Shown here one piece after another: positions 33,801 through 43,700 of a stretch of 64,000 bases of DNA. This stretch comes from Diacronema lutheri (taxonomy: Eukaryota > Haptophyta > Pavlovophyceae > Pavlovales > Pavlovaceae): the NCBI GenBank assembly GCA_019448385.1, contig JAGTXO010000004.1:806001-870000 (forward strand), written 5' to 3'. The position numbers were made by a program, and so were the translations under genes. Below the pieces are notes generated by a model, which did not search any database, was not told where the DNA came from, and was given only the letters and a program-made list of their open reading frames with translations. How positions within the stretch are numbered: position 1 is the first letter of the stretch; every line of letters begins with the position of its first letter.

Positions 33801-34056
33801 TGAGCAGCAGGAGGGCACGACCGACTTCCTCGACCCGGCGTACATCGAGGTCCTCAAGCATGCGCCAACAATCCGCGCCGAGTTTGCGCAGATGCCGCGC
33901 CAGCTCGACTACCTAGTGGGCATCGTCATCGACCTGTACGCCGACAAGTACAAGTTCAAGGGCGTGAACGTGCAGCAGCGGCTGCCGCAGCTCGACCGGT
34001 TGCTGCGCATCGACTACAGTTTCGAGGCGCTTGCACAATTCTTCGCGGAGGTTTAA
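30830..34056 (+). CDS. BBS7: BBS7, BBSome subunit
   Basis: Subunit of the BBSome coat that moves membrane proteins in cilia. Four exons, 30830-31233, 31455-32118, 32520-33626 and 33772-34056, give about 819 aa (human protein about 715). All three introns are GT-AG (221, 401, 145 nt) and their lengths match the frame changes exactly. N-terminal beta-propeller: MDLSLTRIDLL, KVVIGDQSGTVHCFGMKKGD, ERDKIFVAGGQTIKAWSRKG; DGVPDVIVGRDDGSIQVYSF continues it. After exon 2 (EIVVSTYSGQ) come ILSFSSEPSTQ, a coiled coil (KRVKAVKKEIEALQARLEAE), an ear/GAE-like domain and the helical C-terminus VKLIETLREVEQQEGTTDFL. Intron 1 contains a 19-nt C run. Confidence 0.96.
31412..31430 (+). repeat. C19 tract in BBS7 intron 1
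   Basis: Run of 19 C about 25 nt before the intron's AG, in the position of a pyrimidine tract. Confidence 0.95.
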
Positions 34057-34181
34057 ATGCCGCATCGGCCCGACGCTTGCCTCCTGCAAGCGTGGGGCGG
34101 TCATGACTGATCATGAGTGATTCATGACCGACGGCGATCTCAAGGCGGCCATCGTGCGACGGGATTTCCCTCTCAGTCAGC

Positions 34182-35318
34182 ATGGCCATGGGCGCCATCG
34201 GCCTGAGTAGTAGTGATGCTCATGAGCGCGGCGATCTGCTCGGGAGGGGCGCGGCGGAGGACGCAGACGAAGAGGAAGGTCCGTTTGTCCCACGCAGCGC
34301 GCTGCTCGTCTGGTGGACTGAGCACGCCAAGCTGCTTCTCCTCGTCGCGGTCGTGAGCCAGAACTCGTCCTATTCGCTCCTGCGGAGATACGCCGGCGCA
34401 ATCCGGCACAGCCAGGCCTCGACACCGTCGATTTTGGCGCTGCAGGAGGTGTTCAAGCTAGCCGCGTCGTCCTACGTCCTCGCCACCGATCCCGCGACGG
34501 TCAGGGCCGCTGACGAGCACCCGCGCGGGCGCGCCGCGTTCGTGTTCCAGCACTCCGCAAAAATGCTCCTTCCGGCCGTAATATACCTCGTGATGAACAT
34601 CCTCGGCTTCGTCGCGCTCGCGCGCATATCGGCTGGGCTCTTTGCCGTCCTGCAGCAATGCAAGCTCATCTTCACTGCCGCGCTCTCATGGCTTCTCCTT
34701 GGCCGGAAGCTCTCGTGGAGCAAGTGGCGCTCGTTGCTCCTTCTCCTCGCCGGCGTCGTGCTCATCACGCTCGAGACGACCGCGTCGCCCTCGCCAACGG
34801 CCCAGGCGATCGTGGCGAACGCGACGAGCGAGACGAGCGAAGAGATCGCGGGCGCGTCGGGCGAGCCCGCGCGCGCGGACGACGCGGCCGGCGCGCAGAA
34901 GAGATCGGCGATGATCGGCGTGAGCGCGGTGCTGCTCGAGGCGAGCTTGAGCGGCTTTGCCAACGTGTACTTTGAGCAGGTGGTCAAGTCCACGCCGCTG
35001 TCAATCTGGCACCGCAACGTGCAGCTCTCCGTGTGGTCACTGTGCATATTCGTGCCCATGGCGGCACGCGGCGGCAATGCGCTCGCGGGATGGGACGCGC
35101 TCGCGCTGGCGAACGCGCTCATGGGCGCTCTTGGCGGGATCCTCGTCGCGCTGTGCATCGCCTACTTCGACTCGATCGCAAAGTCGGTCGCCGTCACGAT
35201 GTCGGTCGTTTTGACCGTCATCCTCGGCTGGCTGCTGCTCGGCGGGCCGATGTCGGCGGACATCGTGCTAGGCAGCCTGGTCGTGATCGTCTCCACGGTC
35301 AATTATTCCTTTGGATGA
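34182..35318 (+). CDS. Nucleotide-sugar transporter, SLC35A type
   Basis: Golgi or ER antiporter importing a nucleotide sugar (UDP-galactose, UDP-GlcNAc or CMP-sugar; not distinguishable). 378 aa, ten predicted helices. Typical blocks are LLLLVAVVSQNSSYSLLRRY, LALQEVFKLAASSYVLA, LFAVLQQCKLIFTAALSWLL, SGFANVYFEQVVKSTPLSIW followed by HRNVQLS, and IAKSVAVTMSVVLTVILGWL, all SLC35A hallmarks. The loop near residues 205-240 is acidic and variable. Single exon. First ATG at 34182; a second at 34188 is nearly equivalent. It ends convergently with the Fanzor frame at 35820. Confidence 0.92.
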   Translation: MAMGAIGLSSSDAHERGDLLGRGAAEDADEEEGPFVPRSALLVWWTEHAKLLLLVAVVSQNSSYSLLRRYAGAIRHSQASTPSILALQEVFKLAASSYVLATDPATVRAADEHPRGRAAFVFQHSAKMLLPAVIYLVMNILGFVALARISAGLFAVLQQCKLIFTAALSWLLLGRKLSWSKWRSLLLLLAGVVLITLETTASPSPTAQAIVANATSETSEEIAGASGEPARADDAAGAQKRSAMIGVSAVLLEASLSGFANVYFEQVVKSTPLSIWHRNVQLSVWSLCIFVPMAARGGNALAGWDALALANALMGALGGILVALCIAYFDSIAKSVAVTMSVVLTVILGWLLLGGPMSADIVLGSLVVIVSTVNYSFG

Positions 35319-35819
35319 CGCACGCGCCGGCTGTCGCGAGCCGGCGCGCCTCTCTCGCGTGCGAGGGCGTGAGCACCCGAGTCGCCCGCTTCTTGTCAAA
35401 ACTCAAACAAGAGTGTATAGATGGTCAAGCCAAATCCGATCAGGGGCACGATCGCGCCCCGAGTGCAGCGCGGGCCGTTCGGAAGGACGTCCTTGTGAGG
35501 GAGCTCTTCGCGTTTGGCGAGCGGGGGAGCACGACGCGCAGCGTTGCTGCGGCGGCGTGCGGGCGGCGAGCAGCGGTCGGGCTGCTCGCGACGAGGCCGG
35601 AGCAGACGGCGCCGTGGCCGCCGGCGCAGGTGACGCGCGCCGACGAGCCGTAGCGAGCGTCCGTGATCCGCACGGCGGTTGGAGCGGGCCGGCTGGTGCG
35701 GCGCGCTCGGCCACGGGTGGCGGCGTGCACGGTCGTGCCGCGCGCGGCACGCGTCGCCAGCCGCGCGCGACCTGGGCAGAGCCCGCAAAGCGTCGACCGC
35801 TGCGCGGCTCGGCCGTGCG
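35319..35819. other. Junction between host gene and putative element
   Basis: 501 bp with no recognised gene between the transporter stop and the Fanzor frame's stop. An AT-richer stretch at 35395-35445 (ACTCAAACAAGAGTGTATAG) stands out from its GC-rich surroundings. No terminal inverted repeat or target-site duplication could be matched to the far side of the block. Confidence 0.4.
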
Positions 35820-37700
35820 TCAACGCCGGCCGCGCTTCGGCCCGCGCGCGCTGCCGCCGCCGGCACTGGCGCTGGCAGCTCCGCGGGCGGGGGTGCGGGC
35901 GCGAGAGCCGCCGCCGCCACCGCCGCCGCGCCCGCCGCCGTCGTCGCCACCGCCGTCGCCGCCGCCGCCTCCCCCGCCGTCATCGTCGTCGTCGCCGCCG
36001 CCGCCTCCGTCGCCGTCGCCGTCGCCGTCGCCCTCGCCGCCGCCGCCGTCGCCGCTGCCATCGTCGTCGTCGTCGTCGTCGCCCTCGTCGTCGCCCTCGT
36101 CGTCGCCGTCGCACTCGTCGTCGCAGTCGTCGCCCTCGCCGTGCACCATGCGCTCCTCACGCTCCCACACCTCGCCGCGCGCCCACCAGGCGAGCACGAG
36201 GGCAAAGCGCTCAGGCGTCGACGTGGTGTCGCGCCCGGCCGCGTGCGCCGCCATGTCGTGCACGTCGTAGAAGATGTTGCGCGCGGCGTTGTAGTCGCGG
36301 TGCACGGGCTTCTTGCCGCCGTTGCACGCCGGGCAGATGACGAGCGCGTGCACCGTGCGCGTGCCGCCCTTTGCCACGGGCAGGCGCGGGTTCTGCGCGA
36401 GCTCCGCGCCGCAGCGCTGCAGCCTGCCGCCCTTGGCGAGCCGCGGCATCGAGCAGTGCATCGACGTGTACGGCTCGGGCACGAAGACGGCCGCGACGCC
36501 GCGCCGCCGCAGCTCGCGCAGCAGCCCCACCTGGAAGGCGGGCGGCGCGCCCTTGGGCTGCGCGCCCTTGTGGTCGCGCAGCCACTTGCCCACGCACACG
36601 AGCAGCCGGTCGCGCGTCACGCCGTCGACACAGTGCGCCGCGATGAGCGCCTCGGCGACGCGCGCCGCGTTGGACCGCCCGCCGCTGTCGCGCCGCCAGC
36701 GCTCCTTCCGGCGCGCCGGCGCGTCGTACACGTGCTCGGCGGCGCGCTCGCGCACCCGCGCGCTCTCGCGGTGGAAGGCGTGGAACTCGCCCTCGCCGAG
36801 CACCTTGGCGCTGTGCGCCTCGCCAAGCCGCGCCTCGTCCGCCTCCACGCTGAACTCCTCGCCGCGCCCGTCCTTGCGCACGCGCCGCCGCGCCGCGTTG
36901 GTCTTGGCCGTCTCGCGCGCAAAGCCCGCGGCGCGCGCGCGCGCGCGCTGCGTGAACTGCCGCCAGACGGCCGCCCGCCCGACGTGCGCAGAGTAGGTGG
37001 TGATGTTGCCCATGTTCGGGTCGGCCGCGACGACGACCGCCGCCTCGACGTCGATCGCCCGCCGCAGCTCGGAGCCGAGCGCGACGGCGATGCGCCCGTC
37101 CGGCCGGCGCCAGCGGTGCAGGACGCCCGAGCCGCCGGCCGGCGCCTGCGCCTTCGGCACGAGGACGGTCCCGACGGCGTGCACGGCGACGCCATCTGTC
37201 ACCACCGACTTGACGGGCTGCCGGCCCGGGAGCGGCACGCGCGGCAGCGGCGCGAGGCCAACCCACGAGCGCCGCGCGTGCCACGGCAGATCGGCCGGCG
37301 GCCGCTCGCGCCCGGCGTAGTCGAAGACGCGGTTGGAGATGTCGAAGCGCGTCGCAAAGACCGCGTACCTGACGCGCACGTCCGACATCGGCGGGGTGTT
37401 GCCGTTTGTGCCTGTCCACTTGATCGGCTCGCCATCGTGGTCGCGCAGGTCCAGCGCCTTGAGCCGCGCGCGCAGCTCCTTGCGCTCGTCATCCGAAAGC
37501 GTCACCCAGATGGCGCTCGCGGCGAAGCGCACGTTGCGCGGCACCTGCGCGCAGCGCGCGGCGCGCGAGCGCGCGGGCGCGTGACCAACCTGGCCGCGGG
37601 GCGGCGCGCACGGCGGCGGCGCGCGCGCGCTTGGGCCCTCGGCGGCGGCAGCGGCAGCCACGCCTCGCGCGCACATTGTGCGTGCGCAGCGGCGCCACAT
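35820..37700 (-). CDS. Fanzor (eukaryotic TnpB-like) RuvC nuclease, C-terminal part
   Basis: RNA-guided nuclease family related to bacterial TnpB and Cas12. In the 626-aa frame the RuvC-I Asp is D227 (VVVAADPNMGN), the RuvC-III Asp is D469 in HRDYNAARNI, and the TS-x-x-C block is PEPYTSMHC. The Glu just before it, E409, matches the relocated catalytic Glu of Fanzors. A zinc ribbon is partly visible: C416 and C430, then CPAC at 456-459; the first knuckle reads CSMP, so one Cys is missing or replaced. The last 110 residues are an Asp/Gly-rich low-complexity tail. The start is unclear: the region overlaps the end of the giant frame at 37489-37700, and CAQVPRN follows a good AG acceptor near 37541, so the N-terminal part is probably spliced from the giant frame. 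Confidence 0.85.
   Translation of the reverse strand: MWRRCARTMCARGVAAAAAAEGPSARAPPPCAPPRGQVGHAPARSRAARCAQVPRNVRFAASAIWVTLSDDERKELRARLKALDLRDHDGEPIKWTGTNGNTPPMSDVRVRYAVFATRFDISNRVFDYAGRERPPADLPWHARRSWVGLAPLPRVPLPGRQPVKSVVTDGVAVHAVGTVLVPKAQAPAGGSGVLHRWRRPDGRIAVALGSELRRAIDVEAAVVVAADPNMGNITTYSAHVGRAAVWRQFTQRARARAAGFARETAKTNAARRRVRKDGRGEEFSVEADEARLGEAHSAKVLGEGEFHAFHRESARVRERAAEHVYDAPARRKERWRRDSGGRSNAARVAEALIAAHCVDGVTRDRLLVCVGKWLRDHKGAQPKGAPPAFQVGLLRELRRRGVAAVFVPEPYTSMHCSMPRLAKGGRLQRCGAELAQNPRLPVAKGGTRTVHALVICPACNGGKKPVHRDYNAARNIFYDVHDMAAHAAGRDTTSTPERFALVLAWWARGEVWEREERMVHGEGDDCDDECDGDDEGDDEGDDDDDDDGSGDGGGGEGDGDGDGDGGGGGDDDDDGGGGGGGDGGGDDGGGRGGGGGGGSRARTPARGAASASAGGGSARGPKRGRR
35900..36125. repeat. 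CCGTCGCC-type repeat coding the acidic tail
   Basis: Imperfect GTCGTC/GCCGCC triplet repeat on the plus strand; on the minus strand it codes the Asp/Gly run at the end of the Fanzor frame. Confidence 0.75.
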
Positions 37701-40700
37701 TGTACCGCGGCGGCCGTCCGGTCAGCTGCGTGTGGATGTGCGCGAGCCGGCAGAGCAGCGCCTGCCCCTCGGCCACGTGCTGCAGGGTGCGGATCTGCAC
37801 GAGGAAGTAGCGCGTCGTGTGCCGGTCGTAGTTCCACCTTTTCGTGGGCGTGCACTTGTAGTCGATCTTGTGGAGGACCATGTCGGGCAGGTGGCGGTCG
37901 AGCGCGGCGGGGCAGCCGACGCGCGCGCCCTCCACGTCGCCGCGCAGCAGCCGCTCGCACAGCTCGCGCACGCGCGCGTTTCGCTGCATCTCGGGCAGCG
38001 CGACGAGCGCCTCGTCGCGCTCGACTGCCGCGCGGACGACGTCGCGGAGCAGCCCGTTCACGACGCGCGATGGATGCATCAGGCACGCGGTGGACACCTG
38101 CGTCGCCTCCGCCTCGAGGATCTCCGTGAGGCCCACCGCGCAGACGGGCTGGACGCCCTCGGCCATCTCGCCGACGGCGCGCGCCGTCGCCGCCTTGGTC
38201 TGCGCGGCGGCTTGCTCGGCGGGCTTGCCTCGGGGCGCTGCACCGTACGTGCTCTCGTCCTTGTGCCAGCCGATGGCCGAGAAGATCGCACGGACGGTTC
38301 CCTTGTCCATCGTGGTCGACGTGTGCACGCTGGTCGACGGGCCGCCCGACGCCGCGCCGACGGCCTGCGCGCTCGCCACCGCAGCCTCGTCGCGCACCAC
38401 CTTGTTGATGACGCGGTACGCCTGTGTCGTGAGCCTGTGCACGGCCGCCGCGATGCGCCGCAGCTCCTTCCGCGCACCGGGCTGCGCCGTCACCGCCTGC
38501 GGCCCCGCGTTGAGCGTCGAGCGCTTGACCACGAAGCCCGGGAGCACGCTGCCGCGCGTGCGCGCCGTCGCGCCGCCGGCGGCGCGCGCGCTCGGCGCAG
38601 CGGGCTCGTCCACGCGCGCGCGCTCGACGCCGCGCGCGCGGGGAACGCTCGGCGCGCGCGCGCCCGCGGCGTCGCGCGCGCTCGCGGCGGCACCCGCCGC
38701 GGCGCGCTTGCCCGCGGCGCCCGACTCGCCGTGCGCGCGAAGCGGCGCCGACGCCAATGCCGACGCCGCGCCCGCGCCGCCGCTGCCGCTGCCCGATACG
38801 CCCGCGCGCCGCTTCTGCTCGTCGCGCGTCTTGCGGAACTGGGCGACGAGGTCGCTGCTCACGTTGGCCTCAGGCTCCCACGTGTCGGCGCTCTCGTCGT
38901 AGCCCCGCCACCTGATCCGGAACTGGAACGTCACCTTCTTGCCCGCCTTGCGGCGCTCGTCGACGACCGCCTCGACCTCGTACGTGCGCGCCTCCTCGTC
39001 GACGCTCGCGCCCGCCGCGCTCGCGCCCGTGTCCGGCCACCCAGCGACCGTGCCGCCCAGCCTCTCGGCGGCCGCGCGCAGCTGCCGCTCGCGCTGGGCG
39101 GCCGCGGCGCCTCGCGCGACCAGCGCGGGCAGCATGCCCGCGCCGCCCGCGAGGCCGTGCGCGCCGACGCTGGCGGTCATCAGCGCGTCGAGGCACGCGA
39201 ACGTTGCGAGCGCACGCGCGCCATCGTCGCCGCCGCGCGGCTGCGAGCGCACGACGGGCGATGGCCGCGGCTCCCCCTCGGCCGCGAGCAGCGGCCAGAT
39301 CGCACTGGCCAGCGCGACGGCATGCGCGCCGACCGCGACGGCCACGTCCGCGTCGAGCGGCGCAAAGTCGTAGCGCACGAGCGCGGCCGGGCGCGAGTCG
39401 TCCGTCGGCCGGTCGGCGACGAGCAGCCCGACCGGGCGCGGCGGCTCGCCGGACGGCGCGGCGACGGGCACGCAGAGGAGCACGACGAGCAGGCGCGGCG
39501 TGCCGCCGAGCAGCGCGCGCGCGGCATCCGCCCCGTCGGCTCCGCCGCGCGCGGCCGCGGCGAGCAGCTCGGCCGCGCGCGTCGGGCCCAGCGCCGTGCG
39601 CGCGTCCTTGCGCGCGCGTGCGCGGGCCGTGTACGCGGCGCAGGCGTCGTCGAGCACCGCCGCGCTGGGCGCGGTGCCAGTCGTCGCCCACGCGCGCAGC
39701 GCGTCGCGCACCCGCGTGACGATCGCCTGGTCGACCGCCGCCTCGCCGGCAGCGTGCGCCGGCGCGCACGCCGGCGGTGCGGCGGCAGGCGCGAGCGCGG
39801 GCGCGCCGTCGGCGCCGTCAACGCCGACGGCGCCGTCGGCGCGCCGCCACGCGAGCTTCGCCTCGATCTGCTGCCGGACGGCGTGGCAGTGCCGGTCGAT
39901 GCCGCGCGCGTCGTCGAGCGCGGCCAGCGCGTCCTCAGCGGCGGGACGGCCGCTCGCGTCCGCGACGGCCTGCAGGCAGAGCAGCGCGGCCGCACGCGCG
40001 TTGCACGCGCTCTGCGGCTCGGGCGCGAGCGCGAGCTCGAGCTCGAGCGGCGACGCGCCTCGCGCCGCGGCGATCGCGTCCATCAGCACGTCCAACCGCT
40101 GCACCAGCGCCCTGTGCGCGTCGCGCGGCGCGCCCGTCGACGGCGCGCGCGAGCGCGTCGCCACGAGCCCGAGCGCGCGCGCCGGCGCGCCCGCCGGCGT
40201 GTGCAGCACGAGCAGCGCCGCGCCCGCCAAGCTCGCGTTGCGCGTGACGAGCGCGAAGATGCGCGTCGCCTCGTGCGCGCCCACCGACGCCCAGATCGCA
40301 GCGCGATCGGCGTCCGTCTGCGCGTCGCACAGGTCGCGCACGTCGTCCGGCGCGAGCAGCGCGCCGCCGCCGGCGGAGCGCGCGACGATCGCCCGCGCCT
40401 CCGCCACGAAGACGGCCTGCGGCAGGTCGGCGTGGCGCGCGTCGACGATGGCGCGCGTCGCGTGCAAGCCGAGCTCCACGCCGCGGTAGAAGGCGCGCGC
40501 GTTGGCCGCGCGCGCGTGCGCCGGCCGTCCGTCCGCGTTGCGCCTCGCGCGCGCCTGCTTGCTCGTGCGCGCGAGGCCGTCGCGTGGCGGTGGCGGCAGC
40601 GTGGCGAGGAAGCGCGCGGCGGGCGGCGGCGCGCGCACGCCGCGCTGCCGCCGTGCGATGGCCGCGAGCCGCCGGCCCGCCGCGCTGCCGCCCGCGCCGA

Positions 40701-43700
40701 CGTGCTGCCGGCGGCCGAGCGCCGCCGGTGGCGGCGGCGGCGGCGGCGCGGCGGCGGGCGGCGGCGCGACGGCGGGCGGCGGCGCGGCGGCGGGCGGCGG
40801 CGCGGCGGTGGGCGGCGGCGCGGCGGCGGGCGGCGGCGCGGCGGCGGGCGGCAGCGGCGGCGGCGCGGCGGCGACGGCAGCACCAGTCGGCTTGTCCGCC
40901 CACGCACCCGAGACTCTGTCCCAGACCTTGCCCCATGGCGCGCGCCCACGCGGCCGCGCGAACTGCCCCGGCTCGAGCGCCTGGCCGCGCTTGGCGGCGG
41001 CGGCGGCGGCAGGGGGCGGGCGGCCGGCGCGCCAGTCGAAGACAGGTGCAACCGTGGCGGCAGGCGCCGAGTGCCGCGCGTCGGTCACAGAGCGCGTGGT
41101 GCGCGCGGCGACCGTGGCACGCCTGGCGGGCGGGCGGTGAGCAGCGCCCGCCGGCGCGCCGGCGGGCGCGGCCGCCTCGAGCCCGGCGGAGGCGCCGCGC
41201 TTGCGCTTGCGCGTGCCGCCGCGCGTGCGCCTGCGCGCGCGCCCGCCGCGCGCCCGTTCGGCCTGCGCGTCGCCAGCCGCGTCGCCGGCCGCGTCGCCGC
41301 GCCGCACGTAGACGACCGCGAACGCCTCCTCGCCGGTCCCGTCGACGCCGCCGCGCGCGCGGCGCAGGACCGACCGCCACTGCAGCCGCCGCGCGCGGCC
41401 GGGCTCGCACGCAAACCAGCGCCCACCGCGCCTGACGACGGCCACAAAGTCGTCGTCGCGCCGCCCGCGCCGGCGCGTGCGCAGCAGCACGCACTGCACG
41501 TCGAGCCAGCCCTCGTGCCAGTCGGCCGTGCTGGGGGCGACGCGAATCGACTGCGGGAGCTCGACGCCAAAGCCGGCGAGCCGCACGATGTGCGCGACGA
41601 TGACGCTCGAAATGGCGGGGGCGCTCGACGGGTCGCCCGCTGCAGCGAGCACCGCCCCGCCCCAGTGCTCACGCGTGACGCAATCCGCGTCCTCGACGTG
41701 CACGTGCGCCACGCTCGCGCCGAGCTGGTGCAGCAACGCGCAGATGTCGGCGTCGACCGTCCTCTCCTCCTCGGCCGCCTCGGCCGTGCCGCGGGCGGCG
41801 GCGTCGCCTGCCGGCTGCCCGAGGTACGCGATCGCCCGCTCGACGGCCGCGCGCTCCGCACGCGCTGCGCTGTCGATCGCCGCATTGCCGACGGGCGCGC
41901 GCAGCGCCGCGATCGCGTCTTGCAACGCCGTCGCGTCGCCCGTCGCCGCCGTCGCCGCCACCGCCGCCGCGCTCGCGGTGCCGTGCGCGACGGCGTGCAG
42001 CGCGGCGGCGCGCGCGGCGGGGATGCGCCCGTCCAGCGCGAGCACGAGCGGCGGCCCGGCCGGCGTCCGCTGCCGCCGGTGCCGCCGGCTCGCAGCCGGG
42101 TGGTCGGCGCGCGCGCGCTCGAGCCGCGCGCGCCGCTCGACGACGCGCGCCCAGAAGGCCTGCACCCTCGGCTGCGCGAATGCAAGCCAGCCGACGCCGC
42201 GCGTCACGACGTGCACGACGATCCGGTCCTCGTGCCTGAGGTACTGCACGTAGAGCGCTTTGCGCACGCCGAGGACGTGCATGCCGAGCTGCAGCTGATC
42301 GCGGTGCGGCTGCGGCGGCCCGTCCTCGTGCGCCTTGGCGTCCGCCTTGGTGAGCGTCTTCACCTCGACGAGGACCTGCTCGTTGTCTTCGGGGAGGATG
42401 GCGAGCCCGTCCGGCGAGAAGGCGAACGGCGCGCTCTTGTCGTGCGGGTCCGCACGCACCATCGGCAGGTTGCACACGACGGTGATGCCGTACGCGGCCG
42501 CCAGCTTGCGCAGCGCGACGGCCTCGCCGAGGATGCCCGCGGTCGTCGCCTTGGTCCGCACCTCGCGCCGCCGCCGGTGCACGTACTCGTCGGTGAGCGT
42601 CTCGTGCGCGACGCCGGCGTTGTCGTTCACGACGTCGCCAACCTTGCTGCCCGTGACCTCCTCCCATCGCTCGTCGTGCCAGCGCGGGCTGCGCTGCGCG
42701 GGCGCGCCCGCGCCGACGGCGTCGAGCACGCGGCGCAGCGCTGTGCCGTCGGGCGCAGCAGGCACGCGCGCGCGGTCCTGGGCCTCGCGAGCGTCGAGGA
42801 CGCAGCCCGTAGTGGAATCTTGGGGTAGGTCGAGCTTGCTCGCCTCGCCGTAGCGGCTCTCCAGCTGGCGCGGTGCGTCGGCAGGGCCGCCGTCCGTGCG
42901 CGCACCCGACGCGCCCGCCAGTGCACGGGGCGCAGCGTCCGAGGCGCCCGCCGCGCCCGCGCCGCCGCCAATCGCGCCAGCGCACGCGCGCGCCGCGACC
43001 TGCGGACGGCCAGCCGCAGGGACCTCGTCCGCTCGGCCGGCCGCTGCGTCGGCCGTCCGCTTGGCCACCTCGCGCACGTCTCCGAGCGCGAGCGTGGCTG
43101 GCGCCGTCGAGCTCCCGTGGCGTTTGTTCCAAAACTCGAGCAGCCCGCCAAGGAAGGGCGTGCCCGTCGGGCGGTCCTCGGGCACCTCCGCCAGGATCGC
43201 GTCGACGCGCAGCGCGGCCGCCACATCGCAAAACGCGCGCGCGGCGCGCGCCATCCGCTCGGCGCGCGCGCCGCCGTCGTCCGCCGCGCGGCGGATGGCG
43301 TGGCTCACGTGCGCGACGCGGAGCGAGACGACGGCGTGCGCCGGCGCGTCGGCGCCCGTGCCGAGCGTGTGCCGCCGGATGGCCAGCTGCCCATCGCCCA
43401 TGCGCGGCGGGAGCGACGCGCACGCCGCGACGGTCGTCTTGCCGGCCGCGCTGTCGCACAGCCAGCTCGCCTCGCCGCCGCCCGCAAACTCAAAGGTCGC
43501 GAAGCCCTCGCGGCCGAAAAGCGCGACGAAGTGGTCGAGCACCGCCTTGTTGATCGCGCGCGCCGCCGGCCGCGTCGATGCGCCGCGGGCAGCGCCACCC
43601 GCCGCGCCGCGCGCATCGCTGCACGTCGCAGGGCAGGTGCAGCCGGACGCGCGCACGCCGTCCGACCGCGTCCGCGGCAGCTCGAGCTCGCGCACCTTGG

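Noticed and set aside
37678-42828. 1,716-codon plus-strand frame
   Set aside because: It is antisense to the YqaJ and chromodomain coding region and reads as Arg/Ala-rich sequence with no domain; a by-product of high GC.
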